A stretch of DNA of 64,000 nucleotides. It comes from Pedobacter fastidiosus. GTDB taxonomy: Bacteria > Bacteroidota > Bacteroidia > Sphingobacteriales > Sphingobacteriaceae. Of this stretch, positions 7,721 to 17,293 are shown piece by piece (the stretch's first letter is position 1; every line of letters begins with the position of its first letter). The DNA lies in NCBI RefSeq assembly GCF_014306625.1, contig NZ_JACRYL010000023.1, forward strand, positions 1 to 64,000, given 5' to 3'. Both the position numbers and the translations under genes were made by a program. A model generated the notes under the pieces. It had not been told where the DNA came from, did not search any database, and was given only the letters and a program-made list of their open reading frames with translations.

Positions 7721-10180
7721 TTAATTGTTTTTTAAAATGGGCAATGTAAAATAGAAAACAGATCCGTTTCCAGTTTCACTTTCTGCCCAAATTCTTCCAT
7801 TATGGCGATGAATTATTTCTGCACAGAGGTACAATCCAATTCCAAAACCTGCTACGGTTATAGAAAGAGGGTGTTCTACACGATAATATCGTTCAAATAC
7901 TTTTTGTAAATCTTCCTCACTTATCCCAATGCCTTCATCCCTAACACTAACGAGTGCATAATCTTTTTCGGTAACACAAGCAACTCTAATGGTACTATCT
8001 GCAGGCGAATATTTAACCGCATTGCTAATTAAATTGGTTACAACTTGTCCTATTTTATCACGATCTACATCAACAAAAGTTGTTTCTACTGGCGCAAATA
8101 TAATACGGTGCCTAGTAATGGTTGGCACCACTTCTTGCTCTACTTCCTTAATTAATTCTGCCATATCAAAGCGTTGCTTATCTATGTTAATTTTTCCGGA
8201 TTCTAGTCGAGAAACATTTAAAAAGCCATTTATCATCGCCGTCATTTTTTTTACCTGTTTATCGGCCTTTTCCAGTGCAGAGGATGTAAATTTATCTTCG
8301 TTTTTTTTGGCAAAACCCAATAATAATTGAATGTAAGCACCAATAGAAGTTAGAGGTGTTTTAAGTTCGTGACTTGCCATACCTATAAAATCGTTTTTGC
8401 GTTGCTCATCCCTTTTACTTTCGGTAACGTCCATCACAAACCCCGAAAACATACTTCCTTCTCCCTTTATTTCTGGCGTGATTTTACCTAAAGACCTAAG
8501 CCAAATAATTTCGCCATCATTAAATCGATGTTGAGAAAAGGTAATGTCGTAATCGCCACCATCAGCAATTGCTTTTTCTATCTCATTAATTATCTTAGTT
8601 TTAAATTCAGCACTAACCTGTCCAATTGCTTGTTCATAGGTCATTTTTTCTTCGCCCTCATAACCATATAATTTAGCTAGGGTATCATTATAAATCAATT
8701 CTTTAGTAATTGGGTGGATGTACCAAGAGCCTAACTTAGCCGCATCTATAGCCATGCGCATCATTTCCTCCGCCTTTTGAACTTCGAGGCGGGCATTTAC
8801 CTGCTCGGTGATATCTGTAACCACCTGTAAAATACCTGTAATGTTGTTTTTTTCATCTTTAACCGCCTGGCAGATAAAATTAAAGTACCCTTCTACCCGT
8901 ACTCCGTTTTTGATAATGTGTGCTGGAGCTTCATTTCCATAAAATGTTTCTCCGGTTAGCAATACGTTTTGAAGAATAGCAATAAATGGTTGCCCGATTA
9001 ATTCTGGCATTGCAACTGCCAGCGGTTTACCTAAAATATCTATTGATTTTCCCCAAATTTCCAACATACTCTCGTTCACAATATCGATGTTGAGCTCCAT
9101 ATTTTTAAAAAGCGCAATCGGAATTGGAGACTGTTCTACCAAAGATCTAAATCTGGTTTCACTTGCGGAAAGTTCTCTATTTAAATAAATTAGTTCTTCT
9201 TGGGTTTCATTAAGTTCTTCATTAGTAACCGCCATCTCCTCGTTCGTAGCAGCCATTTCTTCATTGGAAGCTTCTAATTCTAGGGTAACTTGTTCAATTG
9301 CCCTACGAGCATTGGTATTTTCTGTTACATCTATGGCAACAATCATAATGGCATCTACTTTTCCATCGATATTTAGAATGGGTTCGTAAACAAAATTAAC
9401 ATACACAGTTTCCTCAATGCCCTTCCTAATCAACATTATTTTATGCTCATCAGCATGATAAGTTTGTCCAGTGGCCAAAACATGGTCGGTTATGGGCTCG
9501 TAGAGTTGGGCAGCTTCTTTATTAACGACCCAGTAAGGAACGGTTTTAAAAATTTCTCTGTCTTTACCAATAATCTCTAAAAAAAGGTCGTTTACCTCTT
9601 CTAACATCAAAGGTTTGCCTTTTACAATACACATTCCAACAGGTGCTTGCCTAACCATGTTGCGAATATTCTGTTCGTTTACAGCAAGTTTTGCCTGAGC
9701 TCTAATTTTTTCTGTAGTTTCTATACAAATTACGAGTACGCCTTCAATTTTGCCATCCTCATTTTTTATCGGACTGTAAGAAAAATCAAAGTAGCAATCT
9801 TCAAGATAACCGTTACGGTTTAGCGGAACCATAAAATTTGGAAAACCTACAGATTTACCATTCATCACTTCTGCAAACATTGGCCCTATGGTATTCCATA
9901 CTTCGGCAAATGTATCGCTTGCACGGTTTCCCAAACTCTTGGGGTGCTTGTTTTGCCCCAAAATTGGTCTATATGCATCATTGTAAAACTGAATGTATTC
10001 AGATCCCCAGCAAATTAGAGTCGGAAATGTTGTACCCAGCATCATGCTAATCGAATGCTTTAACGCAGAACTCCATTGGCTTGGATCTCCCAGAGGGGTT
10101 AAAGACCAGTCCTTTTCTCTAATTAGGTTGCCCATCTCTCCGCCAAGAGCCATGAAAGGATAGTTTTCGTTATTTTGCAT
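7721..10180 (-). CDS. Soluble multi-PAS sensor histidine kinase
   Basis: The 819-residue protein has no signal peptide or membrane segment. Four PAS-type modules occupy about 35-160, 165-290, 340-460 and 465-585. Between the second and third is a coiled coil of EEMAATNEEMAVTNEEL-type repeats at about 293-345. The HisKA domain holds the phospho-acceptor His near residue 604 in ASHELKTPL. The HATPase domain follows, with the N box LISNAVKYS and G boxes DEGIGIS and GFGIGLYL. It is a cytoplasmic kinase sensing light, redox or small molecules through PAS domains; the signal is unknown. No response regulator gene is adjacent, so it is an orphan kinase. Confidence 0.9.
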   Translation of the reverse strand: MQNNENYPFMALGGEMGNLIREKDWSLTPLGDPSQWSSALKHSISMMLGTTFPTLICWGSEYIQFYNDAYRPILGQNKHPKSLGNRASDTFAEVWNTIGPMFAEVMNGKSVGFPNFMVPLNRNGYLEDCYFDFSYSPIKNEDGKIEGVLVICIETTEKIRAQAKLAVNEQNIRNMVRQAPVGMCIVKGKPLMLEEVNDLFLEIIGKDREIFKTVPYWVVNKEAAQLYEPITDHVLATGQTYHADEHKIMLIRKGIEETVYVNFVYEPILNIDGKVDAIMIVAIDVTENTNARRAIEQVTLELEASNEEMAATNEEMAVTNEELNETQEELIYLNRELSASETRFRSLVEQSPIPIALFKNMELNIDIVNESMLEIWGKSIDILGKPLAVAMPELIGQPFIAILQNVLLTGETFYGNEAPAHIIKNGVRVEGYFNFICQAVKDEKNNITGILQVVTDITEQVNARLEVQKAEEMMRMAIDAAKLGSWYIHPITKELIYNDTLAKLYGYEGEEKMTYEQAIGQVSAEFKTKIINEIEKAIADGGDYDITFSQHRFNDGEIIWLRSLGKITPEIKGEGSMFSGFVMDVTESKRDEQRKNDFIGMASHELKTPLTSIGAYIQLLLGFAKKNEDKFTSSALEKADKQVKKMTAMINGFLNVSRLESGKINIDKQRFDMAELIKEVEQEVVPTITRHRIIFAPVETTFVDVDRDKIGQVVTNLISNAVKYSPADSTIRVACVTEKDYALVSVRDEGIGISEEDLQKVFERYYRVEHPLSITVAGFGIGLYLCAEIIHRHNGRIWAESETGNGSVFYFTLPILKNN

Positions 10181-10477
10181 TCTTTAAAGGGATATGTTTT
10201 GGGTAAAATTTGTTGTTCAAAAAATCAATACTGATGTAAGCGTTTTAACTAAATTTAAACACCAGAAGTGTTTATTTGTTGGCTTTAATTTTTAATAATT
10301 TATTTAAAGATGACTGGATGGAATAAAATCTGTATAACTTTTTATGAAAATAAATGCTAGAATAGTAGAATCTATCTGCTCATTTTATCAAAGATTTTCC
10401 CTCGAAAAAACATCAGATTTATGTTAAGCTTTAAGGCTCAAAATCAAAAATTTAAGTTTAATTGATATATTAGCCAT

Positions 10478-11068
10478 ATGGAAAAGGAAATGGCGGATGA
10501 AAAACTGATCCTGGCAAAAATTGCCAACGGAGATCAGCTTGCATTTGCCAATTTGTTCCATTTCTATAGGAATAAAGTTTACGGTTACGCACTAAAAATT
10601 CTCCAATCCGAATCTTCTGCACAGGAAATTGTTCAAGAGGTTTTTATTAAACTTTGGTTGAAGAGAGATCAACTTTCAACAATAGAAAATTTTGGCGGTT
10701 TTTTAAGGATAATTGTTCGAAATGACACTTTAAATGCACTAAAAAAAATTGCTGTAGAACATAAAAACTATAGTCTTGCTCATTTAAATAAAACCGAGGT
10801 AGATACAGGTACAGAAAATTCGATCCAATATCGTGAAACCAAAAAATTATTGGATGATGCTATAGAAAAACTTCCTCCACAACAAAAATTGGTTTACAAA
10901 CTTTGCCATGTGGATGGGATAAAACAGAAAGAAGTCGCTACTCAACTCAATATTTCTCCATTAACGGTCAAAGTGCACTTAAGGGAAGCTGTTAAATCCA
11001 TTCGATTATATCTTGATGCACATAATGAGATTAAAGTATTAGGCATTCTACTGCTGTTTTTAAAATAA
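10478..11068 (+). CDS. ECF sigma-70 factor (FecI-like) of the SusC/D locus
   Basis: This 196-residue protein has sigma region 2 (LFHFYRNKVYGYALKI then AQEIVQEVFIKLW) and region 4 (LPPQQKLVYKLCHVDGIKQKEVATQLNISPLTVKVHLREA), joined by a short linker. These are the hallmarks of Bacteroidota ECF factors. It is followed by a FecR-type anti-sigma gene and a SusC transducer with an STN domain, so it should direct RNA polymerase to the susC promoter when the outer-membrane receptor is loaded. The ATG at 10478 is preferred; a second ATG four codons later (MADEKL) is also possible. Confidence 0.92.
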   Translation: MEKEMADEKLILAKIANGDQLAFANLFHFYRNKVYGYALKILQSESSAQEIVQEVFIKLWLKRDQLSTIENFGGFLRIIVRNDTLNALKKIAVEHKNYSLAHLNKTEVDTGTENSIQYRETKKLLDDAIEKLPPQQKLVYKLCHVDGIKQKEVATQLNISPLTVKVHLREAVKSIRLYLDAHNEIKVLGILLLFLK

Positions 11069-11176
11069 TTTAATTTTCCACTACTCCCTTTTATAGTTTC
11101 AGTTGTCATCATAAAGTAGAACCTGTTAGCGATCCCTTATTATCTGATATTTTCTAGCGCTTAAATAATAAATCCA

Positions 11177-12211
11177 ATGGAAAAAGAAAGATCAGCTTAC
11201 TTATTTCAAAAATATATAAATCAAGAATGTTCAGCAGAAGAAATGGATGAGTTTATGTCTATTCTCAGAAATTCTGACGATGAAGCTACATTGGAAATGA
11301 TTTTGGATAACTATTGGGATAAAACCGATGAGATAGATTTGCAGAAAGACAAAGCTGAAGAAATTTTCAACAACATTGTTGCCTCAGAATCTGCAACGCC
11401 ACAAAAGAAAAAGATCAAATCAATTAAAATGTGGATTGGATGGGCAGCTGCAATTTTAGTGCTTGGCATTGCTTCTTTACTAATTCTAAATAAAGCAGAT
11501 AAATATTCAGCCTCTGTAAAGGAAGATCAAAATAAGCCCAATTTATTGCTCCAACTTTCAGAATCTACTGTTGCAAAAACATTAAACGAGCATCAAAAAG
11601 TAACGCTGCCTGATGGAAGTACAGTGATCTTAAATAATAACAGCTCAGTTACTTATCCAAAGGATTTTAAAGGTGATAAGAGAGAAGTCATATTAAATGG
11701 AGAAGGTTATTTCGATATTAAACATGACGATAAAAAATCTTTTACAGTTTACACGGGGAAACTTAGAACCATAGTTTTAGGAACGGCATTCAATATAAAA
11801 GCTTACGAAAAAGACCGCAATATAGAAGTTACGGTTACCCGTGGTAAAGTGAGTGTGCTCAATGATCAAGCAACTTTGGGAATCCTAATTCCGAACCAGC
11901 AAATTATTTTTAATAAAGATTACAAAAAATCTAATCTTGCCCGCGTTTTAGCAAAAAGCATTGTACAGTGGCAAGAAAGTGATTTGTTTTTCGATGACAT
12001 ATCAATGGAAGAGGCTACTGAAGTTTTATCTAAAAAATTTAATACCCCCATTACATTTACCAATGATAAGGCAAAAAAATGCAGGTTTACAGCCACATTT
12101 TTAAAGGGAGAATCACTAGAGGAGATTTTAAAAGTAATCTGCTCCTTTAACAACGCACAATACCAATTCAACGCCGGTAGAATAACCATCAAAGGCGAAG
12201 GATGTGAATAA
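11177..12211 (+). CDS. FecR-family anti-sigma factor
   Basis: The 344-residue protein has a cytoplasmic N-terminal sigma-binding part (about 1-80), one membrane helix at about 87-105, a periplasmic FecR domain at about 135-235 (VTLPDGSTVILNNNSSVTYP, GEGYFDI), and a C-terminal DUF4974-type domain (ITFTNDKAKKCRFTATF). In the Fec-like cascade it holds its sigma factor until the STN domain of the outer-membrane receptor contacts the periplasmic part. It lies 108 bp after the sigma gene and 189 bp before susC, the standard order in Bacteroidota. Confidence 0.92.
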   Translation: MEKERSAYLFQKYINQECSAEEMDEFMSILRNSDDEATLEMILDNYWDKTDEIDLQKDKAEEIFNNIVASESATPQKKKIKSIKMWIGWAAAILVLGIASLLILNKADKYSASVKEDQNKPNLLLQLSESTVAKTLNEHQKVTLPDGSTVILNNNSSVTYPKDFKGDKREVILNGEGYFDIKHDDKKSFTVYTGKLRTIVLGTAFNIKAYEKDRNIEVTVTRGKVSVLNDQATLGILIPNQQIIFNKDYKKSNLARVLAKSIVQWQESDLFFDDISMEEATEVLSKKFNTPITFTNDKAKKCRFTATFLKGESLEEILKVICSFNNAQYQFNAGRITIKGEGCE

Positions 12212-12290
12212 TAATAACCTACAAACCAATTAATTTTATCAAACTAAACCAAACAACATGAAAAAAACTTACCAGCTGCGAATTTGAATG

Positions 12291-12360
12291 AATAAAAAAA
12301 CTCCCTGTCGCTAAACAAGGAGTTAGGTTGTAGATACAGCGCTAACTGTATCTAACACGT
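12291..12360 (-). ncRNA. Candidate antisense small RNA in the susC leader
   Basis: Read on the minus strand, the 189-bp gap between fecR and susC holds a perfect 9-bp hairpin (TAGATACAG at 12331-12339, loop, CTGTATCTA at 12346-12354). Next come a 6-bp hairpin (12299-12304 with 12319-12324, AACTCC / GGAGTT) and a run of seven U. Two stacked hairpins ending in a U-run make a typical small-RNA 3' end. No minus-strand gene lies immediately upstream, so the terminator would serve an antisense transcript starting in or near the 5' end of susC. Antisense RNAs at this place are known in some Bacteroides polysaccharide loci (DonS type). I found no convincing promoter for it. Function is inferred. Confidence 0.45.
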
Positions 12361-12400
12361 TTTAACAATTTTCTAAGATTCATTTAAAACATTTAAAATT

Positions 12401-15400
12401 ATGTATTTTTCTGCACAATCGGCAGAGAGCAGGAAGAAATATGTTTTCTTCACTGCATCCAACCCACGATATTTAATTCGTCAGCTTATGCGTATCAGCT
12501 TAATCACAGCAATCGTATTATTTACATCCTTTCAATGCTTACTCGCGGTTGATTTAAAAGCTCAATCCGCACAGCAAGCTCAAATTTCTTTAGAACTTAA
12601 GAATGAAACCATTACATCAGCCATAAAAAGAATCGAACAGAGCAGTCAGTTTAGATTTCTTTATCGCAACAATGAGTTAAAAGACTTAAAAACAACCACT
12701 TTGCCTTTCGGACAAAGATCCGTTAAAGAAACATTAGACCTTATTTTATTTGGAACTGGGTTAACTTATACCCAGGTAGATAACAAAATTTTGATTTCTA
12801 AAATTCCGGTGGTTTCTAGTGTGGAGGTTAACAAAGATGTTCGCCTAACAGGAATTGTAACAGACGAAGTTGGAAACCCCCTTCCTGGCGTATCCATTCG
12901 CATAAAAGGCAACAATTCTATTAGCACAGCTACAGACATGAACGGCCACTTTAATATTTCTTACCCAGAGGACAAAAAGGCAATTTTGATTTTAAGTTAT
13001 GTTGGATATGTTATGCGTGAAGTTATTATTGGCGAACAAACTTCTATAAAAGTTTACCTAACACCAGAGGTTGGCAGTTTAAATGAAGTCCAAATTATTG
13101 GCTATGGTACCACAACCAGAAAAACGAGTACCGGTTCTATTGCATCCATCACTTCAAAAGAAATTGAAAAGCAGCCTGTTGGAAATCCTTTAGCTGCATT
13201 ATCTGGTAGAATGTCTGGCGTTTTAATTGCACAGAATAATGGTGTTCCGGGGGGTGCAATACAAGTACAAATTAGAGGACAGAATTCGTTATCATCGGGT
13301 GGAATTCCTTTATATGTAATTGATGGTGTTCCATTTACAAATTTTAATGGCGGATCTCCAGCAACTGATAATTTAAATGCTTTTGGTACATCAGGTGCAA
13401 GTGGTGGTATTAGTCCGTTTGGAATGATCAACCCATCAGATATTGAAAGGATAGATATTTTAAAGGATGCTGATGCAACTTCAATTTATGGATCTAGAGG
13501 TGCAAACGGTGTGGTTTTAATTACAACAAAAAAGGGAAAATCGGGGCGTGTAAAAATTGGACTTAACTTAAATTCTGGTTTTACAGAAGTAAGTCGCTTT
13601 ATCCCTGTGTTAGATCTTCAGCAATATTTAACTTTAAGAAAAGAGGCCTTTCAAAATGATGGTGTTACGCCAAATACAAGCAACGCACCAGATTTAACGG
13701 TTTGGGATCAAAACAATTCCACGGATTTCCAGAAACTACTCATTGGAAATAGGGGGCATGTTAACGAGATTCAAGGATCAATGTCTGGCGGAAATGAGCA
13801 AACTCGTTTTTTCTTTAATTCTGCGTACCGCAGAGAGAGCACGGTATTCTTGGGAGACAATAACGACAAAAGATTTTCTGCAAGATTAAATCTGGATCAT
13901 AATTCTGCGGATAAAAAATTCAATGCTTCGTTTTCGGTAAGCTATACAAACGACAATACAAACATCCCCACATCAGATGTTTCATCCGTTTATAACCTTC
14001 CTCCAAATCTGCCGCTTTATGATCCTTCGGGTAAACTGTTCTGGGCAACGGGATTTACGAATCCATTGGCAAGTTTGCTGAGAAAATATACCGGAGTGAC
14101 CAATAATTTGATCGCCAATGCCAACCTAAAATATACCATCCTGCCCGGGCTTACCGCCAAGACCAATTTTGGATACACCAATACCAGGCTCGAGCAGATT
14201 GCAACTACCCCTGCATCCTCTCAAAATCCCGCAAATAGCCCGACAAGTTCTGCAAATTTTACAAATCTAAATGCCCAGAACTGGATTATCGAACCCACTT
14301 TGGATTATGTAAAGACGATTGGAAGCGGAAAACTGACTGCGCTCATCGGAACCAGCTTTCAGCAGAATACATCGAATGGATTATATCTGTCCGGAACAAA
14401 TTACAGTAACGAAGCTTTGTTGGGAACACTTGGCGCAGCGGGTACCACCACCGTTCTATACAATAACATTATCAAATATAAATATGATGCAATTTTTGCC
14501 AAGCTAAATTACGATTGGCAGGAAAAATATTTACTGAATGCAACCTTTAGAAGAGATGGTTCTTCCAGATTTGGACCTAAAAATCGCTTTGGAAATTTTG
14601 GAGCAATTGGTGCCGGATGGGTATTCTCAAGCGAAGATTTTATTAAGAACAACTTATCATTCTTAAGTTTTGGAAAGTTAAGAGCAAGTTATGGTTCTAC
14701 AGGGAACGATCAGATTTCCAATTTCCTATACCTGCCCTTATATTCTTCGGCCACTGCTTACCTTGGCAACGCGGCAACCAATGTAACGGTTATTCCTAAC
14801 GAATCTATTCAGTGGGAAACCACCAAAAAACTGGAATTCGCCACTGACCTTGGTTTCTTTAAAGACAGAATATCTTTCACGGCAAATTATTACAGGAACC
14901 GTTCTTCTGATCAGATTACCTCAAATGCCCTGGGCAGCCAGAGCGGATACAATAGCTTCACGCTGAACCTTCCGGCTACCATTCAGAATAAAGGACTAGA
15001 GCTTGAACTGAATACTACAAACATCGTGATGAAAGATTTCTCCTGGAAAACTTCCGCAAATTTCACCTTTACGGATAATAAGATTGTTGAATTTCCAAAT
15101 CTTGACAAATCGTTCTATTCTACAAGCTATGTGGTTGGAGAATCTGTCAACTTAATCCGACTTTACCATTATTTGGGCGTTAACCCGACCAATGGCACTG
15201 CAATGTTCGAAGATAAAGATGGCAATGGTGTAATCAATACAAACGATCGTTATGTAGCTGATCTTGGAACACCATTCTTTGGAGGTTTCAATAATACTTT
15301 TACCTACAAGGGCTTTGAACTGGGCATATTCTTCCAGTTCAATCACCGTTTTGGAGTGACTCAGATTTTGAATACAAGACCGGGCGCTCTTGTTAATCAA

Positions 15401-15784
15401 AATGGTTTCTGGCTGGACAGATGGACACCAACCAATACAGCCTCCAACATTCCAGGAGCATCGGCAACTGCCGGAACACCAATTTACACCTCTTACAATA
15501 ACTATACATCTTCTGATGCAGTTTATGGAGATGCTTCTTACTTAAAATTAAGATCGGTCAACTTATCTTATAGTCTTCCGGCCGAATGGCTCAAACACGT
15601 AAAGATGTCCAGTTGCAGCGTATTTGTTCAAGGTCAGAACCTATATACCTGGGCTAAGAACAAATATATTCTGGATACGGAAACGACTGTTCAAGGCGGC
15701 CCATCAGGATTGGGTACTGGCACGATTGGCCAGGTACTGCCTCCTTTAAGAACTATTGTATTTGGTGTTAACTGTTCATTTTAA
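12401..15784 (+). CDS. SusC/RagA-type TonB-dependent receptor with STN signalling domain
   Basis: The 1127-residue protein has a late signal peptide (MRISLITAIVLF, about 30-54). An STN secretin/TonB short N-terminal domain at about 60-130 is the part that contacts FecR. A carboxypeptidase-regulatory-like beta domain (about 148-225) and the TonB plug (TTRKTSTGSIASI to the GSRGANGVVLITTKKG motif) follow, then a beta-barrel to the final Phe. With SusD it imports a ligand too large for porins, probably a glycan or peptide; the substrate cannot be named. The gene is a composition mosaic: AT-rich up to roughly 13.95 kb, then markedly GC-richer. The distal ATG at 12401 is used because the N-terminal extension resembles family members; an internal start at MRISL is possible. 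Confidence 0.93.
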   Translation: MYFSAQSAESRKKYVFFTASNPRYLIRQLMRISLITAIVLFTSFQCLLAVDLKAQSAQQAQISLELKNETITSAIKRIEQSSQFRFLYRNNELKDLKTTTLPFGQRSVKETLDLILFGTGLTYTQVDNKILISKIPVVSSVEVNKDVRLTGIVTDEVGNPLPGVSIRIKGNNSISTATDMNGHFNISYPEDKKAILILSYVGYVMREVIIGEQTSIKVYLTPEVGSLNEVQIIGYGTTTRKTSTGSIASITSKEIEKQPVGNPLAALSGRMSGVLIAQNNGVPGGAIQVQIRGQNSLSSGGIPLYVIDGVPFTNFNGGSPATDNLNAFGTSGASGGISPFGMINPSDIERIDILKDADATSIYGSRGANGVVLITTKKGKSGRVKIGLNLNSGFTEVSRFIPVLDLQQYLTLRKEAFQNDGVTPNTSNAPDLTVWDQNNSTDFQKLLIGNRGHVNEIQGSMSGGNEQTRFFFNSAYRRESTVFLGDNNDKRFSARLNLDHNSADKKFNASFSVSYTNDNTNIPTSDVSSVYNLPPNLPLYDPSGKLFWATGFTNPLASLLRKYTGVTNNLIANANLKYTILPGLTAKTNFGYTNTRLEQIATTPASSQNPANSPTSSANFTNLNAQNWIIEPTLDYVKTIGSGKLTALIGTSFQQNTSNGLYLSGTNYSNEALLGTLGAAGTTTVLYNNIIKYKYDAIFAKLNYDWQEKYLLNATFRRDGSSRFGPKNRFGNFGAIGAGWVFSSEDFIKNNLSFLSFGKLRASYGSTGNDQISNFLYLPLYSSATAYLGNAATNVTVIPNESIQWETTKKLEFATDLGFFKDRISFTANYYRNRSSDQITSNALGSQSGYNSFTLNLPATIQNKGLELELNTTNIVMKDFSWKTSANFTFTDNKIVEFPNLDKSFYSTSYVVGESVNLIRLYHYLGVNPTNGTAMFEDKDGNGVINTNDRYVADLGTPFFGGFNNTFTYKGFELGIFFQFNHRFGVTQILNTRPGALVNQNGFWLDRWTPTNTASNIPGASATAGTPIYTSYNNYTSSDAVYGDASYLKLRSVNLSYSLPAEWLKHVKMSSCSVFVQGQNLYTWAKNKYILDTETTVQGGPSGLGTGTIGQVLPPLRTIVFGVNCSF

Positions 15785-15795
15785 CTTAAAAAATC

Positions 15796-17172
15796 ATGAA
15801 AAAAATATATAAAAATATCTTTTATAAAGCATTGATTATTAGTACGGTACTAACTGTTTCATCCTGTAAAAAATTTGTGGAACTTGGCGCCCCGCCTACA
15901 CAGATCTTGTTTGAAGATGCATTTAAAACAGATGCATCCGCTCAGAGCGTGGTTTTGGGCCTGTATTCATTCTCTTCACAGGCCGCAAATGGCCTGCTCA
16001 CATCATTAAATTTCTATTCCGGGGTATCCAGTGATGATCTTCAGTATAACTCCAGTGATGCGCTGTATCAGGAGTTTGCAAACAACTCTATTTCCAGTAC
16101 CAATGGCGCTGCCAATACCATCTGGGGAACAACTTACCAGTTGATAAAAAATGCTAACAATGCAATTAGTGGGATCACCGCATCTGCAAGCTTGACACCC
16201 TCGGTAAAAAGTCAGCTATTGGGCGAAGCGAAATTTATGCGTGCATTTGCTTATTTCTATTTGGTCAATCTATATGGAGATGTTCCATTGCCATTGAAAG
16301 ATGATTATTCTGCTTTTGAAAATGCTGTTTTACCACGGTCATCAACAGCTGATGTTTATACACAGATTATAAGGGATTTAACCGATGCACAGACTGCATT
16401 ACCTACAGCCTATGTCGGTACTTTTAGGGGAAGAGTAAATAAATATGCAGTTTCGGCACTGTTGGCCCGTGTTTATCTTTATCAAAAGGATTATGCAAAT
16501 GCCGAAGCACAGGCTACCCAGGTCATCGGTTCGGCAGTCTATACGCTTCCGTCTCCAGACGTTGCATTTGTAAACACCAGTAATGAAATTATCTGGCAGA
16601 TTGGTAACACCACTGGATTTTCTGTATTCGGTTCGGCCTACATTACCGCTGCAACCGTAATACCTGCATTTTCTTTGGCAGACGTGACTTATCAAAGTTT
16701 TGAAAGCCCAACAGATTTACGCCGTACAAATTGGACAGTTACCAAAACTATAGGTGGTAAGGCCTATTATGGCATTACTAAATATAAATTAGCAACTGCT
16801 GGTAATGAATACAATATCGCCTTAAGATTTGCTGAGCAATATTTAATCCGAGCAGAAGCAAGAGCACAACAAAATAACCTTTCGGGGGCTAAAACGGATG
16901 TGGATATGGTAAGATCAAGAGCTGGATTAGTTGGCGTTAGTGCTTTATTAACGCAAACACAAATGCTTACAGCAATAGAGCAAGAGAGAAAAGTAGAGTT
17001 TTTTGGAGAATGGGGTCATCGTTGGTTAGATTTAAAAAGAACCAATCGTGCAAATGCAGTACTTGGTGCCTTAAAGCCAGCAACATGGAAAACCACTTCG
17101 GCTTTGTGGCCAATTCCTCAGGCACAGATTATCATAAATTCAGCGTTAACACAAAACCCAGGGTACAACTAA
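15796..17172 (+). CDS. SusD/RagB-family outer-membrane lipoprotein
   Basis: The 458-residue protein has a lipoprotein signal with the lipid-bearing Cys at residue 24 (TVSSCKKF). The TPR-like SusD fold follows, including the FMRAFAYFYLVNLYGDVPLPL motif and the C-terminal RxxE...GEWGHRWLDLKR motif. It caps the SusC barrel and captures ligand at the cell surface. It begins 11 bp after susC and is surely co-transcribed. Composition is GC-rich up to about 16.69 kb and AT-rich afterwards, continuing the mosaic seen in susC. Confidence 0.93.
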   Translation: MKKIYKNIFYKALIISTVLTVSSCKKFVELGAPPTQILFEDAFKTDASAQSVVLGLYSFSSQAANGLLTSLNFYSGVSSDDLQYNSSDALYQEFANNSISSTNGAANTIWGTTYQLIKNANNAISGITASASLTPSVKSQLLGEAKFMRAFAYFYLVNLYGDVPLPLKDDYSAFENAVLPRSSTADVYTQIIRDLTDAQTALPTAYVGTFRGRVNKYAVSALLARVYLYQKDYANAEAQATQVIGSAVYTLPSPDVAFVNTSNEIIWQIGNTTGFSVFGSAYITAATVIPAFSLADVTYQSFESPTDLRRTNWTVTKTIGGKAYYGITKYKLATAGNEYNIALRFAEQYLIRAEARAQQNNLSGAKTDVDMVRSRAGLVGVSALLTQTQMLTAIEQERKVEFFGEWGHRWLDLKRTNRANAVLGALKPATWKTTSALWPIPQAQIIINSALTQNPGYN

Positions 17173-17213
17173 TTATAAAGAGGCCAATAAATAAATTACA
17201 AGAATTTGCTCCT

Positions 17214-17243
17214 ATGAGCTTGTCGATATTTCGGCAAGCTCAT
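17214..17243. repeat. Palindromic hairpin between susD and the tlpA-like gene
   Basis: Arms ATGAGCTTGTCG and CGGCAAGCTCAT (12 bp with one G-U pair) enclose the loop ATATTT. No U-run follows, so it is not a typical terminator. It resembles the short interspersed palindromes of Pedobacter-like genomes. It could also act as an RNA-processing or stability element separating susCD from the thioredoxin genes. Confidence 0.5.
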
Positions 17244-17293
17244 TAGGACGAAAATTGCTCTAAAAAGTATCTTAACAAAATCAATCTACTAAA

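Noticed and set aside
12258-12287. Nine-codon mini-ORF (MKKTYQLRI) before susC
   Set aside because: Too short and without support. It could be a leader peptide or a remnant of an older susC start, but nothing decides this.
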